Shown piece after piece: positions 8,952 to 15,487 of a stretch of 37,831 nt of DNA. A program made the position numbers and the translations under genes. Numbering within the stretch: the first letter of the stretch is position 1; the number at the start of each line of letters is the position of its first letter. A model generated the notes under the pieces. The model did not search any database. It was not told the DNA's origin and saw only the letters and a list, made by a program, of their open reading frames with translations. Origin of the DNA: Lactobacillaceae bacterium (GTDB lineage: Bacteria > Bacillota > Bacilli > Lactobacillales > Lactobacillaceae); NCBI GenBank assembly GCA_902834055.1, contig CADFHB010000009.1:1-37831 (forward strand), in the 5' to 3' direction.

Positions 8952-10343
8952 TTAACGGTCCTGGTTGAGCTTGCTGTGACGGTAGCCATAGCTAAAGTAG
9001 ATGATGACCCCTAAGCCAAACCAGATACCGGCACCAATCCAAGTTTCCTTGGAGAGCATGGCCATCATCCCCAGGCAGGCCAGACCCGAAATTACCGGCA
9101 AGACTGGGTACAAGGGCACTTGAAAGCCGCCATTGTTGCCAATGTCCTTACGGCGGCGCAGGGGGATAATTCCAAAGGAGACGAAGAGAAAGGCCAGGAG
9201 GGTCCCAATGTTAACCAGGCTGGTTAACTGGTCCAATGGGACAAACCCTCCCATAAGGGCGATGATGGTGGCAACCAACCACAGTGCTTCTTGGGGGACG
9301 TGGTGCTGGTTGTCCAACTTAGCTAACCAAGAAGGGAGGAGGCCATCACGGCCAATGGAGTAGATTAGCCGGGAACTAGAGTAAATCATCGTTACCATCA
9401 TCGTGAACATCCCGATCAGGGCCCCGATGGACAGGAGTTCGGCAACCCATTCCTGGTGGACCGCTTCAAGGGCAAAGGCCACCGGGTTGGCCACGTCAAG
9501 CTTCGTGTACTTAACGAGACCGGTTAAGACGACCGAAACGGCCATGTAGAGGACGGTGGCTACTACCAGGGTTCCGATGATCCCTAATGGCATGTTTTTC
9601 TTGGGGTTCTTAACTTCAGCAGCCGAAGAAGAAACGGCGTCAAAGCCAAGGTAGGCGAAGAAGACGACGGTTGCGCCGTGAAAGACCCCCTTCATGTGGT
9701 AGGGAAGGAAGGGGTGGTAGTTTGTCGGTTTGATAAAGAAGAGGCCGACCAATACGAAGATGATGATGATGGCAATCTTAATTAACACGGCAATGTTATT
9801 GATTCGCATTGACGACTGCATCCCCTTGGAAAGCATCCAGGTGATGAGAAAGACAATGATGATCGCAACTAGGTTAACGTAGGTGCCGTGGGCCGGGTCA
9901 AAGGGGCCCGCTATTGCCGTGGGCATTTTAAGTCCCAGACTGGCGATGAATGAATTGAAGTAGGCGGCCCACCCGGTAGAAACCGACGCGACAGCCAGCA
10001 TGTATTCCAGGACGAGGGCCCAGCCAAGAATCCAGCCGAAAAATTCGCCAAAGACTACGTTTCCGTATGAGTAGGCACTCCCCGCGACCGGAAGTGCGGA
10101 GGAAAACTCGGCGTAACACATTGCCGCTAACGCACAGACAATGGCCGAAAATAGGAAGGAGAGGGTCACCCCCGGTCCGGCTGCATTAGCGGCCACCGTC
10201 CCCGGTAGAATAAAAATCCCGGTGCCGATGACGGCGCCGATTCCAAGGGCCATTAAGTCAATCGCCGTCATTGACTTAACGAAGTGCTTGTCGACCCCCA
10301 AGTAACGATCAAGACTTTCTTTCCGCAGAATGTTAAAGCGCAT
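8952..10343 (-). CDS. APC superfamily amino acid permease
   Basis: This is a 463-residue cytoplasmic-membrane amino acid transporter of the cationic amino acid transporter-like (YfnA-type) branch. The first helix carries the glycine-rich GIGAVIGTGIF motif (about residues 34-44), which forms the unwound substrate site in APC transporters. About 12 hydrophobic segments follow. The substrate cannot be assigned. The ATG start is preceded by AAAGGTGG with seven-base spacing. A promoter (TTGACT, 18 bases, TATGAT) lies just upstream and a dedicated terminator follows, so it is transcribed alone. It is divergent from the Nudix gene. Confidence 0.88.
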   Translation of the reverse strand: MRFNILRKESLDRYLGVDKHFVKSMTAIDLMALGIGAVIGTGIFILPGTVAANAAGPGVTLSFLFSAIVCALAAMCYAEFSSALPVAGSAYSYGNVVFGEFFGWILGWALVLEYMLAVASVSTGWAAYFNSFIASLGLKMPTAIAGPFDPAHGTYVNLVAIIIVFLITWMLSKGMQSSMRINNIAVLIKIAIIIIFVLVGLFFIKPTNYHPFLPYHMKGVFHGATVVFFAYLGFDAVSSSAAEVKNPKKNMPLGIIGTLVVATVLYMAVSVVLTGLVKYTKLDVANPVAFALEAVHQEWVAELLSIGALIGMFTMMVTMIYSSSRLIYSIGRDGLLPSWLAKLDNQHHVPQEALWLVATIIALMGGFVPLDQLTSLVNIGTLLAFLFVSFGIIPLRRRKDIGNNGGFQVPLYPVLPVISGLACLGMMAMLSKETWIGAGIWFGLGVIIYFSYGYRHSKLNQDR

Positions 10344-10388
10344 CTTTAAACCACCTTTGCTATAATATAGTCAAAATTATCTTGTTCC

Positions 10389-10418
10389 ATCATACCCAGG
10401 AATAAGATTAAAAGTCAA
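10389..10418 (-). promoter_or_regulatory. Promoter of the amino acid permease gene
   Basis: On the minus strand, -35 TTGACT (10413-10418), an 18-base spacer and -10 TATGAT (10389-10394) stand 46 bases before the start codon. Both boxes match consensus in five of six positions. Confidence 0.65.
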
Positions 10419-10456
10419 TTAGAATATTAATCAAATTTTAAAAGGATGATTCGATA

Positions 10457-10873
10457 ATGGCAATTGAAGTAACTAGTGGTGCAGTGGTTTACCGGAAAAA
10501 TAATGGCCGACTGGAGTATCTCCTCTTAGAGAGTCAAAACAAGGGTCACTTTTGGGGCTTTCCCAAGGGGCATGTTGAAGGTCACGAAAGCCTAAAGGAG
10601 ACTGCTGCGCGGGAGATTAAAGAAGAGACCCAACTGACAGTGCCGATTGATACCAGTTTTAAGGTCTACACCGAATACGACCTCCCCAATGGTAACCGCA
10701 AGCAGATGACCCTCTTCACAGCCGATTTAACCAGCCAGGAAGATATTCACCTGCAGGCCGCAGAAATTAAGAATTGTGGTTGGTTTGGCTACCAGGCCGC
10801 GCGGCAACGATTAACCTATGATAATTTGAAGCAACTCTTGGACCAGGTCAATGACCACTTAACGGCAGACTAA
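10457..10873 (+). CDS. Nudix hydrolase, diadenosine tetraphosphatase-like
   Basis: Nudix enzymes cleave nucleoside diphosphates linked to another moiety. This 138-residue protein fits the small asymmetric Ap4A hydrolase-like subgroup. The Nudix box runs from Gly38 to Leu60: G38, E44, then R52-E53 and E56-E57, the metal-binding glutamates. The position that is normally Gly (residue 59) is Gln. A WGFPKGHVE lead-in is typical of the subgroup. The stop overlaps the start of the next gene (TAATG), implying coupled translation and perhaps joint work in nucleotide clean-up. AAAGGATG precedes the start. The substrate assignment is an inference. Confidence 0.85.
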   Translation: MAIEVTSGAVVYRKNNGRLEYLLLESQNKGHFWGFPKGHVEGHESLKETAAREIKEETQLTVPIDTSFKVYTEYDLPNGNRKQMTLFTADLTSQEDIHLQAAEIKNCGWFGYQAARQRLTYDNLKQLLDQVNDHLTAD

Positions 10874-11427
10874 TGGCAAGTAAACAGGTATATGTGATTT
10901 GTGGTGCCGCGGGTTCCGGCAAGACAACGGTAGCCCAGTACCTTCGGGAGCGCTTTAATATGCACCGGGTCGTCACCCACACCACGCGGCCGCCCCGACC
11001 AGGCGAACGCGATGGGGTTGATTACCATTTTGAAACCGCGGCGTCAATGGCGAAGCTCCACCTCCTAGAATCCGTGACCTATGATCAGGCCCAGTACGGT
11101 TCTTCACGGGAGGGGCTTGCGGAGGGGTGGCAGCGTGGCCAAGATGACGTGATTGTCTTGGATACCCAGGGGGCCATTACCTACCACCAAGCGCTTGGTG
11201 ACCAGGTAACGGTCATCTTCTTGACGGTTAGTCACCTAGCCGCCCTTGCCAAGCGGATGAGTGACCGTGGTGATCACCAGGCAGCGATTGCGGCCCGGCT
11301 GAAGAGCCCCGAGTACCGTCGCGACTTGCGTCTGCCTAAAGAGCTGGTCGGGATTGCCAGGGTGGTTGTTAATGATGATTGGGTAACCACTAAGCAGAAA
11401 CTGGGGCAACTTATTAACCAAAAGTAG
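10873..11427 (+). CDS. Guanylate kinase-like protein
   Basis: The P-loop GAAGSGKT at residues 11-18 and a TTRPPRPGERDG block at about 37-48, followed by DYHF, are the hallmark of guanylate kinases (GMP + ATP to GDP + ADP). At 184 residues it is about 20 shorter than a housekeeping Gmk. The Gmk EIEVQGA segment reads VLDTQGA, the GNYYGT region reads AQYGSS, and the lid RGTD reads RGDH. It is therefore probably a diverged paralog rather than the essential enzyme, and its substrate may differ. It overlaps the Nudix gene by one base. Confidence 0.8.
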   Translation: MASKQVYVICGAAGSGKTTVAQYLRERFNMHRVVTHTTRPPRPGERDGVDYHFETAASMAKLHLLESVTYDQAQYGSSREGLAEGWQRGQDDVIVLDTQGAITYHQALGDQVTVIFLTVSHLAALAKRMSDRGDHQAAIAARLKSPEYRRDLRLPKELVGIARVVVNDDWVTTKQKLGQLINQK

Positions 11428-11473
11428 TTTTGGTATGGTAGAATAAATACTTCAGTAATGGAGGTGGTCCGAA

Positions 11474-11911
11474 TTGAATAAGTTAATTGCGCAAGCAAAG
11501 GCCAAATTACGGGCCAACCACCTGCGTTGGACCAAGCAGCGGGAAATGATGGTTAAAGTGGTTGGTGCCGACTCACAGCATTATCAAGACATTACCGTTG
11601 TCGACCAGGCTATTCGCCAGGCCTATCCCGGGCTTAGCCATGACACGATCTACCGTAATTTAAAAGAGTTTGAACGGCTGGGATTAGTTGAACTCCGTCA
11701 ACATCACGACCAGATGCAGGTTAAGTACCGTTGCGACACGGCCCACCACCACCATTTTATTTGCGAGATTTGTGGGCGGGTTCAAGAAATTCAGATGCCC
11801 CCCTTGGACATGGAATATTATGAGCACCAGCTCCCCGGCGCCCAAATCACCGGTCACGTATTTGAATTACGGGGAATTTGTGCGCAGTGTCGGGTAAAAC
11901 ATTTAAAATAA
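11474..11911 (+). CDS. Fur-family metal-dependent transcriptional repressor
   Basis: This is a 145-residue DNA-binding regulator of the Fur/Zur/PerR family. The winged-helix domain covers about residues 1-85, with the recognition helix around SHDTIYRNLKEFERLG. The dimerisation domain has the HHHH cluster (91-94) and two CxxC pairs, C97/C100 and C136/C139, the structural zinc site. Metal specificity (iron, zinc or peroxide sensing) cannot be settled from sequence alone. The start is TTG, fixed by GGAGGTGG six bases upstream. It lies 46 bases after the guanylate kinase-like gene. Target genes are not evident in the window. Confidence 0.88.
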   Translation: MNKLIAQAKAKLRANHLRWTKQREMMVKVVGADSQHYQDITVVDQAIRQAYPGLSHDTIYRNLKEFERLGLVELRQHHDQMQVKYRCDTAHHHHFICEICGRVQEIQMPPLDMEYYEHQLPGAQITGHVFELRGICAQCRVKHLK

Positions 11912-11983
11912 ATTTCAATCTTCCTTAACATTTATATCCAGTAAAATCGGTTATTATATAGCTTGAGAAAAGGAGAATGCATA

Positions 11984-12418
11984 ATGGCAGCAAAAATTCC
12001 ACCACTAGTGACCCCCTTTGCGTTAGTCTCACTAGTGTTGGCACTAGGCGCTACGAACGTCGTGGTAAACACGGCCACCCACACGTCGGAAGGGGCCAAA
12101 GTTGTTTCGACCTCGCGTCGTCCAGTTGATCAGGAATCTGATGACACCCATAGTATTAGTGATAAGGACACTAGTACCGATGACCAAGATGATAATTCGG
12201 TGACTAAGCGTTCGGCCAGTGATAATGATGACCGGACAACGGATGATACGCAGACGACCCCCCGGTCAGGAAGCACTGATAACACAACACGAAACCAAAC
12301 TACGAACAACAATAATAATGATAATACGAGTAACCAAACGAACAGTAATGGTGGAACCAGCACGAACAGTGGTAATTCTGGCCAAAGCCAAACTGCGACG
12401 ACAACTGGAAACCAATAA
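11984..12418 (+). CDS. Exported or anchored low-complexity Ser/Thr/Asn/Asp-rich protein
   Basis: The function is unknown. The 144-residue product has one hydrophobic segment (about residues 6-30) acting as signal peptide or anchor. A long disordered tail follows, first acidic (Asp/Ser/Thr), then almost only Asn, Thr, Ser, Gly and Gln, with no LPxTG sorting signal. An in-frame TTG at 11963 exists, but AGGAG at 11971-11975 places the start at the ATG at 11984. The next gene's ribosome site begins on its stop codon, so the two are co-transcribed. Tails of this kind in lactobacilli are often cell-wall spacers or O-glycosylated; that is inference here. Confidence 0.7.
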   Translation: MAAKIPPLVTPFALVSLVLALGATNVVVNTATHTSEGAKVVSTSRRPVDQESDDTHSISDKDTSTDDQDDNSVTKRSASDNDDRTTDDTQTTPRSGSTDNTTRNQTTNNNNNDNTSNQTNSNGGTSTNSGNSGQSQTATTTGNQ

Positions 12419-12435
12419 GGAGGCGGTGAATTACC

Positions 12436-13275
12436 ATGTTTAGTTTCCTTGATATGATCAATTCATCACTGAGCTACTTTAACCTGGATGTTAAGTTAAA
12501 GAGTCGGATTTATATTGGGATCGCCACGGCGGGGGATATCTACTTGGTGTACGTTACCTTCCGCTTATTTGCCAACCACGTTTGGTTGCGGGCCTTCCTA
12601 TACTGCTTGGCGATGGTGGCAATTACCTACTTTATTTACCTGAACTTTGTGTATTATTTCTTGGGTAAGACGTCACGCTTTGATATTGTTTCACCGAAGT
12701 TTGCCAAGATCACCGGCCAGCACTTTGATTCAACCGGGAGTAAAATGGCGACCCGGTCAGCACGCCGGGCAGCGGCGATTGCTAACCAGTCAAACGGCCT
12801 TTTCAGCGGTGACACTACGATCCCGGCCGCGGTTACCATTGATGATTACGAGCAACGTAACCTGCAGAAGGTTGTCGACCAACTACTAGAAGAGGGCATC
12901 TTCGTTAACGATTTTAATGGGATGGACGATGATGAGATTATCGCCCAGTATAACGAAACCGGAAAGCCGGTCCAGGCGTTGAATACGGAGTCAGTGCCGC
13001 CATACTTCGAATTGGTTCACGATAAACTTCGCCACCGTTTAGAAATTTATATTGGCCTGAACCAGATGGAACGCCGGGCGGTGGGGCACATTATCCGGAT
13101 CGGGTTAACCGATGTCCGGGATGCCCACCAAAAGTACCGGATTTACTTGGCTGGTTTAGCGGTGACGGCGGGGCCAAATAAAATTCCTGGTCGCCGAGGT
13201 TCGACGATTATGACCACGGCTGATTACAAGTTAACGGCCCAGGTGGCGTACCGAAAACGCGAAAACGAACAATAG
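12436..13275 (+). CDS. Membrane protein of unknown function (DUF6681-like)
   Basis: The 279-residue protein has an amphipathic N-terminus, two membrane helices (about residues 29-46 and 53-75) and a soluble domain of about 200 residues, predicted to be cytoplasmic. It includes an acidic FNGMDDDEII stretch and a C-terminal region rich in beta-strand pattern that ends in tandem Lys/Arg. It resembles the Lactobacillaceae-specific DUF6681 family as I recall it; this was not checked by search. AAGGAGG overlaps the upstream stop codon and GGTGA lies closer to the ATG. It forms a two-gene unit with the low-complexity protein and is closed by a strong terminator. Confidence 0.72.
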   Translation: MFSFLDMINSSLSYFNLDVKLKSRIYIGIATAGDIYLVYVTFRLFANHVWLRAFLYCLAMVAITYFIYLNFVYYFLGKTSRFDIVSPKFAKITGQHFDSTGSKMATRSARRAAAIANQSNGLFSGDTTIPAAVTIDDYEQRNLQKVVDQLLEEGIFVNDFNGMDDDEIIAQYNETGKPVQALNTESVPPYFELVHDKLRHRLEIYIGLNQMERRAVGHIIRIGLTDVRDAHQKYRIYLAGLAVTAGPNKIPGRRGSTIMTTADYKLTAQVAYRKRENEQ

Positions 13276-13288
13276 GCGGGGGATCATT

Positions 13289-13340
13289 AAAGAGCAGGCC
13301 TCCAGAGTTTGACAAAGCAAATTCTGGAGGCCTGCTCTTT
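13289..13340. terminator. Strong bidirectional terminator
   Basis: Perfect 18-base arms (13289-13306 and 13323-13340) flank a 16-base loop, with T5 after the right arm on the plus strand and an A/T-rich flank on the other side. It separates the DUF6681-like gene from the convergent PspC gene. Confidence 0.9.
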
Positions 13341-13359
13341 TTACTTTATTGGGAAAATC

Positions 13360-13605
13360 CTACTTTTTTTCGGTAAATTCACCTTCGACGGTGTCGTGAC
13401 CCTGGTGGCCACCCTTATCACCATAATCTGGCATGATTGCCGCGGCAACCAGGTAAATGATGGTAATCGGGAAAAAGCCGGTGAATGCAAGTAGGACAAC
13501 GGTGATCAGACGGATCATGGTAGGATCAACACCAAGGTAGTCGGCAATCCCACCACAGACCCCGAGGAACACTTTGTTCTTGGACTTGGTTAACTTCTTG
13601 TGCAT
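13360..13605 (-). CDS. Small PspC-domain membrane protein
   Basis: This 81-residue protein consists almost only of a PspC domain. KKLTKSKNKVFLGVCGGIADYLG (given here as its two ends, KKLTKS and GGIADYLG) at about residues 3-25 is followed by VDPTMIRLI and one membrane helix, then a short charged tail. In proteobacteria PspC senses envelope stress with PspA and PspB. Stand-alone copies in Firmicutes are commonly linked to cell-envelope stress responses, but no pspA is nearby. GGGAGGA precedes the ATG. It starts 17 bases after the galM stop on the same strand, so the two probably share a transcript. Confidence 0.87.
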   Translation of the reverse strand: MHKKLTKSKNKVFLGVCGGIADYLGVDPTMIRLITVVLLAFTGFFPITIIYLVAAAIMPDYGDKGGHQGHDTVEGEFTEKK

Positions 13606-13622
13606 TTTGGAATCCTCCCTTC

Positions 13623-14675
13623 TTAAGCAAAGTATTCATAACGAATTTGGTAGTGCTGTGGGTAGCCAGGTCGGAGGGAAACATCACCGAACTGAGGGTG
13701 GTGTGGTGTGTCGGGGAGGGTTTGACCCTCCAGCGCCATAGCAAACCATTGACCAGCCGGCCGGTTAAAGCCTTCAGCATGTTGGCCATTCGCAGTGTAC
13801 ACGACGAGGCCGTTACGGTCAGAATACATTTTAATTTTACGACCGGTAGCGGCATCCATTAGCGTTGCGACGGGCTCGTGGGCCAGCCGGTTACTTGGTA
13901 AGACGACGAAGATGTCATCAAAGCCGCCTTCGGGGACACCTTGTTCTTGTAACTCTTGCAAAGCCGTCCCCATAACCGTGGGATGGCTGAAGTCAAAGGG
14001 GGTATTGCGGTTAACTAATTTACGACCAGTGGGAATCTTTTCGTCGTCCAGTTCAAGGTGGTAAGTTGAGTTGAGGGTTAGTACGTGCCCTTGGATGGTT
14101 GCTGCTTCACCGGAAAGGTTCCAGTAGGCGTGGGTAGTGGGGTTGAAGAGGGTCTTTTGGTCACTTTGACCGTTAAAGTCAATAGTAACGCTATTGTCAC
14201 TGGCAAGTGTGTAAGTGACCTTCATCGTTTCCTGCCCGGGTAGTTGGTCAGTTTCCGGGCCAATCGTTGCGGTTAAGATAACCTGGAGTTTGTCTTGGTC
14301 CTGACTAGTGGCAACGTCGTAAAAGTGGTTACTAAAGCCGTTTGCCCCACCATGGAGGGTGTTTTCACCCTCGTTGGCCGGGATTTGATAGCTCTCACCA
14401 TCAATGTCAAACTGCCCCTTGGCGATCCGGCCACCGAACCGTCCGATGATTCGGCCAACGTAAAGTGGGGCGTTTTTCGGGTTAACGTAGGCTTCAATGT
14501 TATCGGCCCCCAATAGTAGGTTTACCCGGCCACCCCGGGTGTTAGGAACCATATACGACTGCCAAATTCCAGCAAAGTTTAAAACACTGATGCTGACGTT
14601 GTTATCATTTGTGAGCGTATACTTAATGACGTCTTGGCCTGCATACGTGCCAAACTTCTCATTCTCAATTTTCAC
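13623..14675 (-). CDS. galM: Aldose 1-epimerase (galactose mutarotase) GalM
   Basis: GalM interconverts alpha and beta anomers of galactose and glucose, feeding the Leloir pathway. The 350-residue protein has the full family architecture. The FGGRIAKG block is at about residue 80, and GENTLHGG carries His108. HAYWNLSG carries His182, and ALEGQ near the C-terminus carries the likely catalytic base Glu316. It starts with GTG, eight bases after AGGAGG. No gal operon genes are adjacent; the only partner is the PspC gene 17 bases downstream. Confidence 0.93.
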   Translation of the reverse strand: MKIENEKFGTYAGQDVIKYTLTNDNNVSISVLNFAGIWQSYMVPNTRGGRVNLLLGADNIEAYVNPKNAPLYVGRIIGRFGGRIAKGQFDIDGESYQIPANEGENTLHGGANGFSNHFYDVATSQDQDKLQVILTATIGPETDQLPGQETMKVTYTLASDNSVTIDFNGQSDQKTLFNPTTHAYWNLSGEAATIQGHVLTLNSTYHLELDDEKIPTGRKLVNRNTPFDFSHPTVMGTALQELQEQGVPEGGFDDIFVVLPSNRLAHEPVATLMDAATGRKIKMYSDRNGLVVYTANGQHAEGFNRPAGQWFAMALEGQTLPDTPHHPQFGDVSLRPGYPQHYQIRYEYFA

Positions 14676-14796
14676 GGTAACCGCCTCCTGATAAGTCTTC
14701 GTTCATTAACTAAATTGTAGCATACAACAAGCACCCGGCTACGGGCCGGTTGAAATATTTTTCCGGGAGGTACTTTATTTCCTGGGAAATTTTTTG

Positions 14797-14814
14797 AAAC
14801 ATATTAATATATTT
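14797..14814. promoter_or_regulatory. 18-base near-perfect palindrome, candidate TetR operator
   Basis: The core ATATTAATAT at 14801-14810 is a perfect palindrome. It extends to AAA/TTT on both sides with one mismatched pair. It overlaps the first bases of the predicted -35 box of the TetR-YhgE unit, a position suited to autorepression. The region is AT-rich, so chance is possible. Confidence 0.4.
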
Positions 14815-14842
14815 GTCTTATTATGGAATTGACATATATAAT
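14813..14842 (+). promoter_or_regulatory. Predicted promoter of the tetR-yhgE unit
   Basis: -35 TTGTCT (14813-14818), an 18-base spacer and -10 TATAAT (14837-14842) lie 72 bases before the regulator start. A perfect TTGACA at 14829 has no good -10 at normal distance. It does have an inverted copy, TGTCAA, at 14884-14889. Confidence 0.5.
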
Positions 14843-14914
14843 TAGTTCTGTTGTCTTACCATCAAACGGTATACACTATTCATTGTCAAAATGATACAGT
14901 GGGGAGGTGAAAAG

Positions 14915-15454
14915 ATGCGCGTAACGCGAACCGTTCGTGACTTTCAAAATGCTTTGTTAGCATTGCTTCAGAAGAATTCGTTTGACCACCTGACGGTTGA
15001 CCAGATTTGTAATGAAGCATTACTACACCGGAGTAGTTTTTACCGGTACTTTAATGATAAGTATGACCTGTTAGAACAAACGATGGGGGCACAAATCAGT
15101 CAAATTGCTGATTCAGGCGATTCAGAAGAGGATGTGATTAAGCAGTTCGTCCTTTACATTGATGGCCATAAGGAAATCATTCGGCACCTGGCTTCTAGTA
15201 ACTCCCATAGTTCACTTTACACGGAGATGCTGCAGATATTTAGCCAGGTAATTTTGGACCGTTGTAAGCACGGTAAGACCTCTGATCCGGTGATCTTGGC
15301 TTTACAACATTCAGAGAATCCCGAAATGATGGCGTATGTTTTCAGCGGCTCCATCATCGGGGCATTCTACTGGTGGCAAAAGAATAATTACAATGTTCCA
15401 ACCGAGGAATTGATTAACTTTGCCAAGCAGTCTGTATTGTCACTTGCCAATTAA
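14915..15454 (+). CDS. TetR-family transcriptional regulator
   Basis: This is a 179-residue repressor-type protein. The N-terminal helix-turn-helix (about residues 24-46) shows the TetR pattern: SFDHLTVDQIC, a turn, then HRSSFYRYFNDK. The rest is an all-helical ligand-binding and dimer domain. An earlier in-frame ATG at 14891 is bypassed because GGGGAGGT at 14901-14908 directs initiation at the ATG at 14915. It lies 33 bases upstream of the YhgE/Pip gene in the same direction, so it probably controls that gene and itself. The effector is unknown. Confidence 0.87.
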   Translation: MRVTRTVRDFQNALLALLQKNSFDHLTVDQICNEALLHRSSFYRYFNDKYDLLEQTMGAQISQIADSGDSEEDVIKQFVLYIDGHKEIIRHLASSNSHSSLYTEMLQIFSQVILDRCKHGKTSDPVILALQHSENPEMMAYVFSGSIIGAFYWWQKNNYNVPTEELINFAKQSVLSLAN

Positions 15455-15487
15455 TCATGAAGTTTATAGTGAGGTGAAGAATCAAAA

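Noticed and set aside
12130..12418. Tandem repeat or CRISPR-like array in the Asn/Thr-rich region
   Set aside because: The repetitiveness is codon-level low complexity (AAT, AAC, ACN) with no regular unit length or spacers.
13309..13494. 61-codon plus-strand frame over the PspC gene
   Set aside because: It starts inside the terminator loop and lies opposite a clear PspC domain.
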